Virus record (IMG/VR): IMGVR_UViG_3300050132_000038 | Coordinates: 1-64,000 of that record | DNA from: a virus | Strand: one strand, 5' to 3' | Length of the DNA: 64,000 bases | Part shown: one piece after another, positions 15,905 to 25,403 of the stretch | Position numbering within the stretch: position 1 is the first letter of the stretch | Layout: every line of letters starts with the position of its first letter | Translations under genes and position numbers: made by a program | Notes under the pieces: generated by a model | Seen by the model: the letters and a program-made list of their open reading frames with translations, nothing else | Database searches by the model: none | Told to the model about the DNA's origin: nothing

Positions 15905-16723
15905 CTATTCAGAACTAGCGAACTCATGTACCTCATCGGATAGAGCCTGCGCCCAGGCCGGGTCCTTCACTATAGAAACCTCGATCGGGCTGATGCCATG
16001 GGCATTTAAAAAGCTTAAATGGGAGTCACCATTCCAGTCCTTGTGGGTTTTCCAGTTCACATCCTTAATGCTAGAGATGTGCTGACAGCAATACTTAGAA
16101 GTACACTCTGTTCCGCAGTACCCACAAGTAAAGTAATCGACTAGTGCCCCCATAGAGTAGGTGTTGATCTCTTTGGTTAGTACCTTCTGTGCTACGTCAG
16201 GATACTTAGTCTTGTCGATAGCTAAGAGTCCCATCACCTTCCATAGCTTACCATCCCCGTAACCACTTACTTTATGGAAGCTAGCATCGAGGAGAACTCC
16301 GTAGGCCTTCTCGTGATCCTCGTTGTCGTGCTCAAGATGTACAGGGCAACCGGCCCATGCTTTGTAAGCCATACGGGATGTAGGTGGTGGCATGAACCTC
16401 GCTAGTTCCGAGGTCGGAAACGCAATACCGTTCCTATTAGGAAGCTCCGATGGACAGACTACTGTAGAGACGATTATGTAATCGGAAATATTCGGGCTTA
16501 TTTTATAGACTTTAGCCGCAAACGGTAGCCACGTCTCATAGTCCAGCTGAGTAAGGAGCGACTGATCCTTCTCTGCATCCATCACCTTCTCAGTGTGCCC
16601 GATGCTATCAACTACTTTGGTATTGAGAGCATCACCTAAACTAGTGTTAGCACTCAACCTCTTATAGACACCTGCGTCCTCTCGTTTAGCGGATGCCTCC
16701 GCGTATGCTTTTGGGATCCTCAT
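15905..16723 (-). CDS. Prohead core protease
   Basis: 272 residues, matching the family of Ser/His prohead proteases (T4 gp21-type) in large myoviruses. The His region is GCPVHLEHDNEDHEKAYG (about residue 134), the Ser in INTYSMGALVDYFTCGYCG (about 190), and the following CxxC...C-x4-CCQHI cysteine pattern is typical of this group. GISPIEVSIVKDPAWA supplies the C-terminal conserved Asp-Pro. It should mature capsid and internal proteins, and is the natural candidate for cleaving the shared LNAAxRLL tags; that link is inference. Confidence 0.85.
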   Translation of the reverse strand: MRIPKAYAEASAKREDAGVYKRLSANTSLGDALNTKVVDSIGHTEKVMDAEKDQSLLTQLDYETWLPFAAKVYKISPNISDYIIVSTVVCPSELPNRNGIAFPTSELARFMPPPTSRMAYKAWAGCPVHLEHDNEDHEKAYGVLLDASFHKVSGYGDGKLWKVMGLLAIDKTKYPDVAQKVLTKEINTYSMGALVDYFTCGYCGTECTSKYCCQHISSIKDVNWKTHKDWNGDSHLSFLNAHGISPIEVSIVKDPAWAQALSDEVHEFASSE

Positions 16724-16726
16724 AGG

Positions 16727-17023
16727 TTAGCCTTCCCACAAAAATTCTAGCTTAGTAGCTGAAGCAGAGCTCTTCAGTGCCAGGCTCCACTCTCCCTCAT
16801 CCCGCGTTAGCTCTGCGTAGGCGTTATCGTACTCCCAACCAGCAGCCTCTAGAGTTTCAATAACCTTTTCTTTAGGTTCATGCACTATAAAAGCATCGTC
16901 CCCTTGGCGGTCTACGGTGAATCCCTTCGAGGTTAGCGTCCGCATAACTTCGTTCTTTATCTTGTTAGGAACTGCTGCACTAACTTCGACAAGACGGGCT
17001 GCAGCATTCAATTGGATTCTCAT
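16727..17023 (-). CDS. Tagged small protein next to prohead protease
   Basis: 98 residues. The tag RIQLNAAARLVEVSAAV is followed by a compact alpha/beta domain (KIKNEVMRTLTSKGFTVDRQGDDAFIVHEPKEKVIETLEAAGWEY) resembling a small ferredoxin-like fold. No catalytic residues recognised. Three bases separate it from the protease gene, so the two are probably co-translated. Confidence 0.7.
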   Translation of the reverse strand: MRIQLNAAARLVEVSAAVPNKIKNEVMRTLTSKGFTVDRQGDDAFIVHEPKEKVIETLEAAGWEYDNAYAELTRDEGEWSLALKSSASATKLEFLWEG

Positions 17024-17036
17024 TTACTACTCCTTA

Positions 17037-17429
17037 TCAGCGAGATACGCAGTACACCGCGCCTGGGGTGGTGAAGGTGACGCGAATAGCAGAGAATGCT
17101 ACAAGAGACTTCTGAATAGCTGTAGTAGTTAGAGTCAGCGTGTTAGCCCAGGGCACGTTAGCCTGTACTGCTGGATCAGGATTAGTAGCTTGGGCTTCCG
17201 GAGCTAACGTAAAGTCTACAGTAGCTGAACTAGTACACTGGAAAAAGTAGCCCTGCTGAACCCGATCCATTGAGGTACAGTCTGCTGCTTTCAAGTACGC
17301 CACGTCACCGATTGCGTTACCAGTTACTCCCACCCAGCCGATAGTACCATCAGGAATTGAAGCTTGACCTATACCACGGGAGCCACCATAGTTAGTGGCC
17401 CCGGTATTACCATGAACTTTGGCAACCAT
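17037..17429 (-). CDS. Small beta-rich structural protein
   Basis: 130 residues, Thr/Ala/Gly-rich with alternating hydrophobic strands (DVAYLKAADCTSMDRVQQGYFFQCTSS). No tag, signal or membrane helix. In the head gene region, so a decoration or minor capsid role is plausible; not recognised. Confidence 0.6.
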   Translation of the reverse strand: MVAKVHGNTGATNYGGSRGIGQASIPDGTIGWVGVTGNAIGDVAYLKAADCTSMDRVQQGYFFQCTSSATVDFTLAPEAQATNPDPAVQANVPWANTLTLTTTAIQKSLVAFSAIRVTFTTPGAVYCVSR

Positions 17430-17440
17430 GATTCACCTCT

Positions 17441-17848
17441 TTATTCAGCGTCGGTATGTTCGGTAGCATCGTCTTCTACAGGTGCTTCAACTGGTTCAGC
17501 TACAGACTCCGAAGGGACTTCCACTGGCGGGGTGTACACGTTAGGAAGTTCATCCGTTTGTGAGTTATCCATATCCGTAGGAATAGGCTCAACCTGAACC
17601 GGGAACACTACTGGAGCCATCAGTTCATCTGCGGTGTCTTCATCGAAATCCGGGTGACCGGGGAGGGTCTTAGGCACGGTGGATGGGTAGGCCAAACCAT
17701 AGGACGCCCGATCACGAGACAACCCATGGAACCGATGGGCGTAGTCCAGGAAATTCGAGATGTCGCGGGCAGTCCATGCCTCACCTGCACTGACTACGAA
17801 ACCTACTTTTGCCATCCCATTCTTGAGTGCAACGATATTGAATTTCAT
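17441..17848 (-). CDS. Virion-region protein, N-terminal domain shared with the 24906 gene
   Basis: 135 residues. Residues about 9-60 (NGMAKVGFVVSAGEAW...ASYGLAYPSTVP) match the N-terminal domain of the PKD-containing protein at 24906-25403. The remainder is an acidic Pro/Glu-rich tail. The shared module suggests two versions of an attachment domain with different C-terminal payloads. Confidence 0.65.
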   Translation of the reverse strand: MKFNIVALKNGMAKVGFVVSAGEAWTARDISNFLDYAHRFHGLSRDRASYGLAYPSTVPKTLPGHPDFDEDTADELMAPVVFPVQVEPIPTDMDNSQTDELPNVYTPPVEVPSESVAEPVEAPVEDDATEHTDAE

Positions 17849-17915
17849 TGTATTTCCTTTGTATAGTTAAGACAGGGCCTGTACAAGCAACCCTGCTACT
17901 CCATCAAATTGCAGA

Positions 17916-20900
17916 CTATACTTCTAGATCCTTATCCTTATCAGAGCCTCGGATGGAAAGCTTCTTCAGCCCCTTCAGCTCCTTGGTAAGATCCATGAGA
18001 GTGGATACCGTTATACCAGCCTCCGTAATCTGTGCGATCTTCGCCTCCAACTGCTGAGGTGAACCAAAGAACGAAAGCGTTGGTGCAGAGGTTTGCCACA
18101 CCACATTGAGTGCTTTCACTTTGATAGCGGCTTTACTAGCCGTCTGACCTTGGATCGGCAAGGCAATGTAAGCTATACCGTCTTCGATAAGCGGATACGG
18201 CTTGAACATCTTCGAATCGTTAGACGGCTTATGCTCCATGCGGTAGAAGTTTTGCAACTTCGCCGAGGTAGTCAACTGATACACGTCCTTATGGCTCTTG
18301 ATCTTCTCAGCCTTAAGTAGGTTATAGAGTTGAGCAAAACCCTCCCTAGCCCCTGACTTCAAGATGGCTGGATCAGGACGGAAACCCTTCTCTTGCCACA
18401 GATCCAACTGACGTTTCAGCCGCAGAGCCTTCGGCATCTTAGCACAGTAGAACAGCGGGTCTGGCCGGAAACCAATAGCCTGCAATGCCTTAGCCACCGA
18501 GTCACCTTCTCCGTTAACGAAGTAGGAAATTCCCAGGAAGCCGTTTACGATAGTAAACTGCAGTTGAGCATTGAGAGATTCTACCAGCTCCTTATGCTTC
18601 TTCAGTTCCTTCTTGATAACGACCTTCTTGTTACGCTCTTGAGCGAGCTTGAGAGCACGACTGCTCTGCTTAAAGATGTTGGCAGGAACATCAATGGGCG
18701 TGTCGATAGGTAGATCCCCAATCTTCTTCAGCAGCTCATTACGAATATCCTTAGTAGAACTCTCGGTACGTGTAATAACGAATACAGAGCTCTTACGAAC
18801 CATAGCAGTAAAGCCAGAGAACAAGTCAACAGGGACACGCTTGCCAGTACCAACGCTGTGCAGAATACCATCACCGAACTCAGTGTGGACTGCCTTACCC
18901 TTCATACTCTGGTACAAGGCTTTCAATCGCAGCTGCTCGGGAGTTTCTTCACCCTCTTCTACCTCGGGTTCATCCTCCTCCTCGTCCCTGCCTGTATCAG
19001 CTTCCTCTGGCTTGCCCAGATACTGATCAAGACGCACTAGACCAGCCTCCTTAGTACCATACAAGTCTAGACCCGGCGGGTAGGGAACCCTAGACATAAG
19101 CTTGGCGTCTGGTGGAGTCTCTGCTACTGTCAGTGGCGTCAACTTAGGATCTTCACCGTTATGAGCTGCCCTATAAGCTACTTTAAATGCCTCATACTCA
19201 TCGTTGCGGACTCCCTTATACTGACCGAATGCCTCGTTGTATTCTGTTAGGTTCTCTTCCCAATCATTCATAGTCTGAATGTTATCCAAACTCATCTTGA
19301 TAATCGGAACGTCAGGAATGCTCTCATACTCAGGGTTATCTGTGTTCTCAAACTTGGCAACAGCAATAACCTTTGAAATCAATCTCGACATCTTGGTAAT
19401 GTCGATCGAACGGTTTGCCAGAATGTAATCATAGAAGATTTCTGCACGGCCTTCAATCTTCTTCAACTCAGGGCGATTGATACGCGAGTCACCCTGTTCC
19501 AGAGTACCGGGGTTCCAGGGATTCTCCCCGCGTAGGAGTCGAGACGCGAACTGGAAGTTAAGGCCTTCGTTCATGGATTGCTCAACACCTACCATCCACT
19601 TTATACGGTCATCCTTCTCGAAACGATCACCGTCCACATCCTTGTTACCCGCCTTGTACAGAATACCCATCTTCTGTAGTTCAGGTCCTGCCAACCGATA
19701 AAGTTCCTCGGCAGATTCCACATAGTTAGTGAACACCAAAACTTTACCTGGGTAGCCCTTGTCTATATGCAGCTTAACTCGGTCTACCATGAGTTGAGCT
19801 TTCGGGCTAACTCGATCAGCACCCTTTAGTACTCGATCGCCTAGTATATCGGAGGCAGGAGCAATCATGAACTGCTCAAGCCGGGCTAGATAGGGCTTCA
19901 GCAGGTTCGCCATATCCTCACCTGCGTCCTCATCCTTTACCTCATCCTCTCCTTCTTCTCCGTCAGTTCCTTCGGCCTCTGGATTCACAAACTTCTGTAG
20001 TGCTTTGTTCTTCTTTGCATCCTCTTTAATACGGTCAATAATACCGTCTAGAATATCATTGTAGACAGAGTACTGAGCGTCCGTTAGGTTGACACCCTTA
20101 ATCCACTCAGTCTTCTTCGGAAGAAGTGCAGCCCACTCTTTACGCATAGCACCCGCTACTACTATACGACTCTTGATCTTCCGCATGATCTCCTGTTGCG
20201 CACCTGGTTTCCAAGCGATAACTCGATTACCCTGAACCTCGGCACCATATCGTAAGTTGAACTCATCTCGAGTACCAAATAACGTTGGATCTATAGTAGC
20301 AATCTGCATTGCCAGATCTGACGGAGAGTCATGAGCCATAGTACCAGAAGCTAGTCGCTTCTTTGGAATGTCAGTAATCAATGACATAGTCGCACGCGTA
20401 CGTGCAGTATCGTTCTTAACCTTGTGCGCCTCGTCGAGAGCTACGTACCCAAATCCAAACTGGCGCAAGAAATCGATAGCCGGGAAGATGGTAGTCGGCG
20501 TAGTACCGTAACACAGAGCACGTTGTCTCCACTTCAACACATCATAGTCAGCAACCACTACTGTGTTACGGGGAGCCTTCTCCAGCATAGCCTTCAATCT
20601 AGGTAACCCATTCTGAACGAATGCATAACTATTGATAGCTATAACATTCAACTTACCCCCAGTGAAGAACACGATCTCCTTCACATAGTTGGCAACTAAG
20701 TGACCTGGACACAAAATCAAATAAGGTTGACTACGGTTAGCTTTGATCTCATACAGTACATCGGTCAAGATGATGACCGATTTGCCACCGCCCGCCTGGA
20801 CTGGTAGGATAGCAAAGTCAGGGCTGTCCTTGAGTAGGTTACGAACCTTGATCTGGTGGGGCAGCATACCTACCACAGGTGACAGCAGGGGAATTGAGGG

Positions 20901-22493
20901 GGGTACCCAGCCCTTGGTTACACCCTGATCTGTAGCCGCTCTACGATTGGTTCTATCCTGTGCTTTGAGTACCTCAAAATCAGAGGAGTACTCAACCACC
21001 AGTATTAACCATGCCAAGTTCTCCATAACGTAGGACACCGAGTAACGAGCGTACACTGCGTCTAAGTTGGAGAGTACCGCACCCTTGATAGTCTTAAAGT
21101 AACGAGCAATAGGGCGGAAAGGACCATATCCAAGACGATCAGAGCTTATGTCCGCAAATGTAACAGGATGGCCTTCATCTTTCTCAAAGCGGCTAGCCCA
21201 GTAGGCGAACCACTGATCTAAGTTGTCTTCGACGCCCGCCTGTGGTAGATTCGCAAAACCCTCTACGTCTGAGGCAAGGACCTTAAAGGATGCAGGATGC
21301 ACGTTAGCAGGAACACCAAGTGCAGCGATACGTGCTATATTCTTGTCCGTGACAATACGTTCTTGTAGGAGCGCCCTTATGTGTGAGACGTCGGCTGCTT
21401 GATACCGAGTAAGGTCTTCTACCTCAAGAAAGCCTGAGGTGTTAGTATAGCTGTACTTGTTATTAACCCAGTCGATCAATACTGGAATGTTAGGCGGCAA
21501 CTTCTGTTTAACTTCTGAGCCAGCCTCCATAGCAGAAGCGCCCTCGTTAATATCTACGAGAGCATAACTGCCATCAGCGCGCGTCCCCGCCTGGGTATAG
21601 CGGTCTTCGTACTGAAGAGTTTGATTCAGTTCCTTAGGAAGATAGACAGGGCGCCCCTTAGGGGTAATAGAAATCCCGTCTTTGTTAATGCGTGCATATT
21701 GCGTATGAGACTTAGGCAGAGTAGCAGCGATCTTAGAGATAGGGAATGCTACAAAGGGGGCCAATCCTTCTGAACCGAAACCCGTCGTTACCCACTGCAA
21801 CAGCATAGGGTAAAGGTCAATATCACGCAACTCAATCCAGTGCGTGGAGGTCAGCTGCTGTGCTTCTTCCTTGGAAATCTTAAAGTCTGCGTAAATAACA
21901 GCCAACCCACCTTTAACCTTAACACGAATTCCTAGAAGACAGGCTTGCAATGCAACCTTAGCCCTAGCGTCTAAACCACTAATGCTCGAAATAACTCGGG
22001 AAGCAGGGATCTCTACGCTCATTGGAATAGTAGGATCACCTTCATCCTTCAAGCGTTGCTGCAACTCCGTCATGTTCTGATGATGCTCAGGAGTTGACTC
22101 AGGAATCTCCTTGGCAAACGCATAGCCCAATAAATTTTGTTCAAGCAACTGACTCAGGGGTCCTTGGCTATTCTTATTGAAAGCGAACAGTGGAACGGAT
22201 ACTCGAAAGTACGGATCAGCACCCATCACCTTCTTGATGGTCAGGTACCCAGCAGGCGTGGTGTCCATTACGAACTTGGTTGCCTTACGAATACCCTGTC
22301 GTACACTACCGAGGCGCTTATCATTGCCAATAGAAGGGAGCAGTGAGCATGCCCACAACTTGGTCATGAACAGGATTTCCGGGCCACTGTATAGTGCGCG
22401 GTAGATGTAGAAGAAGTTGCTCTGTAGCGCCTGCTTATCCAGCTGCAAACTCTCAGGGACAACTAGGTTGGTAGTTGGTCTCAACTCGGCCAT
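17916..22493 (-). CDS. Giant SNF2-like superfamily 2 helicase/ATPase
   Basis: 1525 residues. The helicase core is in the middle: variant Walker A PVQAGGGKS (about residue 562), Walker B/DEAH in ALDEAHKVKN (about 684), motif III SGTMAHDSPSD, and the C-lobe KVLVFTNYVESAEELYR (about 924) with QGDSRINRPE as motif VI region. Acidic inserts (TDGEEGEDEVKDEDAGEDM; EEDEPEVEEGEE) interrupt it. The first 550 and last 350 residues are unlike families I know. Encoded among head genes, so it could be packaged and ejected with DNA, or work on the phage genome at late times. GGAG precedes the ATG. Confidence 0.85.
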   Translation of the reverse strand: MAELRPTTNLVVPESLQLDKQALQSNFFYIYRALYSGPEILFMTKLWACSLLPSIGNDKRLGSVRQGIRKATKFVMDTTPAGYLTIKKVMGADPYFRVSVPLFAFNKNSQGPLSQLLEQNLLGYAFAKEIPESTPEHHQNMTELQQRLKDEGDPTIPMSVEIPASRVISSISGLDARAKVALQACLLGIRVKVKGGLAVIYADFKISKEEAQQLTSTHWIELRDIDLYPMLLQWVTTGFGSEGLAPFVAFPISKIAATLPKSHTQYARINKDGISITPKGRPVYLPKELNQTLQYEDRYTQAGTRADGSYALVDINEGASAMEAGSEVKQKLPPNIPVLIDWVNNKYSYTNTSGFLEVEDLTRYQAADVSHIRALLQERIVTDKNIARIAALGVPANVHPASFKVLASDVEGFANLPQAGVEDNLDQWFAYWASRFEKDEGHPVTFADISSDRLGYGPFRPIARYFKTIKGAVLSNLDAVYARYSVSYVMENLAWLILVVEYSSDFEVLKAQDRTNRRAATDQGVTKGWVPPSIPLLSPVVGMLPHQIKVRNLLKDSPDFAILPVQAGGGKSVIILTDVLYEIKANRSQPYLILCPGHLVANYVKEIVFFTGGKLNVIAINSYAFVQNGLPRLKAMLEKAPRNTVVVADYDVLKWRQRALCYGTTPTTIFPAIDFLRQFGFGYVALDEAHKVKNDTARTRATMSLITDIPKKRLASGTMAHDSPSDLAMQIATIDPTLFGTRDEFNLRYGAEVQGNRVIAWKPGAQQEIMRKIKSRIVVAGAMRKEWAALLPKKTEWIKGVNLTDAQYSVYNDILDGIIDRIKEDAKKNKALQKFVNPEAEGTDGEEGEDEVKDEDAGEDMANLLKPYLARLEQFMIAPASDILGDRVLKGADRVSPKAQLMVDRVKLHIDKGYPGKVLVFTNYVESAEELYRLAGPELQKMGILYKAGNKDVDGDRFEKDDRIKWMVGVEQSMNEGLNFQFASRLLRGENPWNPGTLEQGDSRINRPELKKIEGRAEIFYDYILANRSIDITKMSRLISKVIAVAKFENTDNPEYESIPDVPIIKMSLDNIQTMNDWEENLTEYNEAFGQYKGVRNDEYEAFKVAYRAAHNGEDPKLTPLTVAETPPDAKLMSRVPYPPGLDLYGTKEAGLVRLDQYLGKPEEADTGRDEEEDEPEVEEGEETPEQLRLKALYQSMKGKAVHTEFGDGILHSVGTGKRVPVDLFSGFTAMVRKSSVFVITRTESSTKDIRNELLKKIGDLPIDTPIDVPANIFKQSSRALKLAQERNKKVVIKKELKKHKELVESLNAQLQFTIVNGFLGISYFVNGEGDSVAKALQAIGFRPDPLFYCAKMPKALRLKRQLDLWQEKGFRPDPAILKSGAREGFAQLYNLLKAEKIKSHKDVYQLTTSAKLQNFYRMEHKPSNDSKMFKPYPLIEDGIAYIALPIQGQTASKAAIKVKALNVVWQTSAPTLSFFGSPQQLEAKIAQITEAGITVSTLMDLTKELKGLKKLSIRGSDKDKDLEV

Positions 22494-22576
22494 TATAACT
22501 ACTCCGTGAATGGATGAATAAAATGTAGCTGTTCAACCATGAAATTGGGTATCTGGTACTGTGAAGAAACGACAAA

Positions 22577-22609
22577 AGCCCTTTCCAACTTCTTAGGTCG
22601 GAAAGGGCT
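22577..22609 (-). terminator. Intrinsic terminator upstream of helicase gene
   Basis: Minus-strand hairpin AGCCCTTTCC / GGAAAGGGCT with a 13-base loop, followed by TTTTGTC. It lies downstream of the 22658-23059 gene and of a TGTAAATA element, and about 80 bases before the helicase start. Confidence 0.75.
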
Positions 22610-22640
22610 GGGTGCTATCAGGTACGAGATGCATACCCCC

Positions 22641-22648
22641 TATTTACA
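22641..22648 (-). promoter_or_regulatory. TGTAAATA element
   Basis: One of ten copies of TGTAAATA on the coding strand at gene junctions. It sits 9 bases after the stop of the 22658 gene and is followed by GGGGGTATGCA, then a terminator hairpin. Promoter function is inferred. Confidence 0.4.
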
Positions 22649-22657
22649 GGAGTAGAA

Positions 22658-23059
22658 TCAGGCAGCAGGAGCTGCCACAGGTTGAGTAGCTACCGGTGCA
22701 ACAACGGCCGGAGCAACAGCTACAGGGGCAACGACAGGTGCTACTGGAGCAACTACAACTGGAGCAACAGCTACGGGTGCGGCTACCGGTTGAGCAACAG
22801 CTACAGGTTCAACTGCTACAGGAGCAACTTTCACAGCTACAACAACCGGAACCACGGCAACAGGCAGGATTGCCTTTTTCCGAACAATCAAAGCTTCGAC
22901 GGACGAGATGTCCGTCTTTGCCTTAGTGACCAACGTGTTGAGTAGGCTGGGGTTCTTAACCAAGACAAAGCGGTAGATAAGTATACCGGCAACCGCACCA
23001 ACAACGAATACTGGGATTGCCGACAGAGCGGAAGTAATGGAGGGGAGGAAACTAAACAT
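22658..23059 (-). CDS. Membrane-anchored protein with Pro-Val-Ala repeat tail
   Basis: 133 residues. One hydrophobic segment near residues 13-33 (AIPVFVVGAVAGILIYRFVLV), a short charged region, then from about residue 70 a repetitive tail of PVAVAP-type units (roughly ten). A type II or I single-pass topology with an extended stalk is likely. Start has AGGAG. Possible envelope-spanning or lysis-related role; not recognised. Confidence 0.65.
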   Translation of the reverse strand: MFSFLPSITSALSAIPVFVVGAVAGILIYRFVLVKNPSLLNTLVTKAKTDISSVEALIVRKKAILPVAVVPVVVAVKVAPVAVEPVAVAQPVAAPVAVAPVVVAPVAPVVAPVAVAPAVVAPVATQPVAAPAA

Positions 23060-23108
23060 AGTGATTCTCCTAAGTTGAAGCTCGATGAGCCTAGGTTGCT
23101 ACTGAGTG

Positions 23109-23831
23109 TTAAATCAAACGATGTAATACTTTCAAAGGGCGGTGGGTGCGAAGTACTGGCATCCAAAGTACGTCCAAAACAAACTTCTCCAACTCTGCTT
23201 GTGAGGGTGTACCGGACGTCGGAACATCAGGGAACATTGAGCATTCGATCTCATATCCGATGTGCCAGCGTGTAGGTGAGTAGCCGCCGTGCTCACCGTT
23301 GATAACAAACATAGTGACGCCGTTGCCGAGGGGCTTAACCCACTTACCGTCTGGGCGACGAACGCTGTTGAAGTGGGGATACGGCATTTTCTGCAACCAC
23401 TGCTCGAACGAGGGATCAGTGATCGTAGCCTTGGCGTACACTACGATATTGAATCCATCGTGCGTTACATGCACTGAGCGGTGGCTCTTGGTCAACTTCA
23501 CTTCATCGAACAGACCAGATCGATTGATGTACTTCACAACCATCATTCGAGCTTCCTTCAAGAAGTCCGAGATCTGATCGTTACGAGACTGGTGGAGTGT
23601 CTGGAAGGGAAAGAGGTCTTGGATTTCGCACAACTCAACGTAACGCTTCAAGCACAATGCCCACGTCTCAGGCACACTAGCAGTCGGTGGAGTTTCTGCA
23701 ACAGCGGTGCCCCATACACTCTTGTTATTCAGGTTAAGCGCAGATGGAAATGTTTCAGGAGTGGGGTTCCTCGCCTGTACAAGAGGAGGGACGCCCAAGT
23801 TGCTGAGGAAGGGCGTATCGGTAGTAGCCAT
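23109..23831 (-). CDS. Hypothetical virion-region protein
   Basis: 240 residues, soluble, no tag. The C-terminal half is rich in aromatic residues (FEQWLQKMPYPHFNSVRRPDGKWVKPLGNGV; EHGGYSPTRWHIGYEIE). No family recognised. Two bases separate it from the tagged acidic gene downstream. Confidence 0.65.
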   Translation of the reverse strand: MATTDTPFLSNLGVPPLVQARNPTPETFPSALNLNNKSVWGTAVAETPPTASVPETWALCLKRYVELCEIQDLFPFQTLHQSRNDQISDFLKEARMMVVKYINRSGLFDEVKLTKSHRSVHVTHDGFNIVVYAKATITDPSFEQWLQKMPYPHFNSVRRPDGKWVKPLGNGVTMFVINGEHGGYSPTRWHIGYEIECSMFPDVPTSGTPSQAELEKFVLDVLWMPVLRTHRPLKVLHRLI

Positions 23832-23833
23832 GA

Positions 23834-24304
23834 TTACTTAGCAGTGGCAAGCAAACGAGCTGATGCACCCAACTTCAGAGGAGCTAATCCATCGCTATAC
23901 AGCATCTCCTGACTAGCAATACCCGAACCTGTATCACCGACACTCACTCCGTCGTTCAACGTCGTGTCCTGCAGACGTTGAGTTGATGTATCAGAAGCAG
24001 GAGCTCCGTCATTAAGCAGCAGGTCATCAGTTTGAGTAACGTTAGGATCATAGTCACCGTCCAGTACTTGTTGGGCATCGCTGAGACCTACATCACCTTG
24101 CCCGCCACCGATACTTTCTACGTCTACTTCTGCATCGGCCAGCACTTCTTCTGACTCAGCAAGCATGGAGTAGCTGATTGCTTCGAGCGTAGCATGATCT
24201 ACTCCGCAGGCGCCCGCTAGTGCATGGAATTGATCATCAGATGGATCGGGATTAACTTTAAGAAACAGAGCTATAAGCTCTTGGAGTTGCTGTTCATTTT
24301 CCAT
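23834..24304 (-). CDS. Acidic protein with tag-like C-terminus
   Basis: 156 residues, strongly acidic, with Asp/Gly-rich repeats such as LNDGxxxxDT in the C-terminal half. It ends LKLGASARLLATAK, which matches the LNAAxRLLA peptide seen elsewhere at N-termini, here within 14 residues of the C-terminus. That reversal of position is worth noting. No enzymatic domain. Confidence 0.65.
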   Translation of the reverse strand: MENEQQLQELIALFLKVNPDPSDDQFHALAGACGVDHATLEAISYSMLAESEEVLADAEVDVESIGGGQGDVGLSDAQQVLDGDYDPNVTQTDDLLLNDGAPASDTSTQRLQDTTLNDGVSVGDTGSGIASQEMLYSDGLAPLKLGASARLLATAK

Positions 24305-24320
24305 TGTGAATCCTTATTTA

Positions 24321-24575
24321 TTACGTTAGGCCAGGGAACGTAATACCAGCAGGCCGTGTCTTCTTTCCCTTGTACTCTACAAGTTCTGGTAAGCGGTACA
24401 TAGATCGCACACCTCCGCCTACGTCTACCATAGCGACTTCTTCTTTACGCGCTACTTTAATATCGAGTACAGTTCCAATATACTCGTCGGGGTTTCGGGC
24501 TTCTGCTACTTTCATTCCAGGCTGTACCTTTGTAGCAGCTAGTAGTCGAGAGGCCGCATTAAGTTGTATCTGCAT
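24321..24575 (-). CDS. Tagged small beta-barrel-like protein
   Basis: 84 residues. The tag IQLNAASRLLAATKV is followed by a short beta-rich domain (GMKVAEARNPDEYIGTVLDIKVARKEEVAMVDVGGGVRSMYRLPEL) that looks like an SH3/KOW-type fold. Its ATG overlaps the TAA of the HNH gene by one base. Confidence 0.7.
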   Translation of the reverse strand: MQIQLNAASRLLAATKVQPGMKVAEARNPDEYIGTVLDIKVARKEEVAMVDVGGGVRSMYRLPELVEYKGKKTRPAGITFPGLT

Positions 24576-24892
24576 TATTTACCTCGGGCTCGCATTAGGT
24601 GAGTATGGCGTCGATTATGGCAGTCCTCACAAATGTGTAGGAGGTTACTTATTAGGTTCGCACCACCCTTTGAGAGCGGTACTATGTGGTGGCAGTCCTT
24701 AGCGGGAGCGTTACACCGCACACCATTAATACGCGCCTCGCACTTTCCTCCAGATCGCTTACGGACTGCAGCACTAATTTCCCACCAGCCCGCTTTTACC
24801 GACATACCGCTCTGGGTATTGTACGAGTCTCGCCTAATAGTAGCCACGCCGAACGCGTTTCTCTTAGCTGGTCTTGTCCGACGTGCCCACAT
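24575..24892 (-). CDS. HNH endonuclease
   Basis: 105 residues. The HNH zinc/ββα nuclease core reads CEARINGVRCNAPAKDCHHIVPLSKGGANLISNLLHICEDCHNRRH, with paired cysteines and the catalytic HH/N/H residues present. This could be a free-standing homing-type nuclease or a packaging-associated HNH. It is wedged between structural genes with one-base overlap to the next gene, so it is well integrated rather than a recent scar. Confidence 0.85.
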   Translation of the reverse strand: MWARRTRPAKRNAFGVATIRRDSYNTQSGMSVKAGWWEISAAVRKRSGGKCEARINGVRCNAPAKDCHHIVPLSKGGANLISNLLHICEDCHNRRHTHLMRARGK

Positions 24893-24905
24893 TTCAAACT
24901 CCTAA

Positions 24906-25403
24906 TTAAGCAGTGATAACGACAGGTGCAGTGACAGTGACTTCATGCTCGATCAGTCCGTGCACCATAGGAACAACAGTAGCCGTGTAAGTACCGGCCG
25001 TCTCGTAGGTGTACGTAGTAGTCGGGGTCATCGTAGTAACTAGTGCAGAACCATCACCGAAGTTCCAAACGAACGACTGACCGTTATCGTTCGTCTCGGT
25101 GAGAGTAAACGTCACCAGCGTAGGGCCTGTACCAGTTAGAGGGGTTGCAGCCAGGGTAGCCATGTAGTTCTCGGCACCCACTGCATTAGTAATCTGTTGA
25201 GGCATCTCGCCAGGGAAGGCAAACCCGTAGCCGGCCTTGTACTTATTGGCAGTGTAGCCGCCAGTAGCGAACGAGTCGCTAATAAGGAAAGTTGACCAGG
25301 AGGCTACGTCTACGTTGGTCCAGTTATCACCTGCAGAAACAGGAAGACCAACCTTAGCCATAGCGGTTTTGGCATTAGTGTATGAGACAGGTACTTGGGC
25401 CAT
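24906..25403 (-). CDS. Virion protein with PKD domain
   Basis: 165 residues from ATG 25403 (MAQVPVSYTN), chosen because AGGAGC precedes it. N-terminal module (TAMAKVGLPVSAGDNW...AGYGFAFPGEMP) is paralogous to that of the 17441 gene. C-terminal residues about 85-160 form a PKD/Ig-like domain with the signature FVWNFGDGSAL and TYTYETAGTYTATVV. PKD domains on phage heads and tails are usually surface-exposed and may aid weak adhesion to cells or mucus-like polymers. Confidence 0.8.
   Translation of the reverse strand: MAQVPVSYTNAKTAMAKVGLPVSAGDNWTNVDVASWSTFLISDSFATGGYTANKYKAGYGFAFPGEMPQQITNAVGAENYMATLAATPLTGTGPTLVTFTLTETNDNGQSFVWNFGDGSALVTTMTPTTTYTYETAGTYTATVVPMVHGLIEHEVTVTAPVVITA

Noticed and set aside
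23834-24304. The acidic 23834 protein as a second scaffold.
   Set aside because: Acidic composition alone is not enough; its only distinct feature is the C-terminal tag-like peptide.
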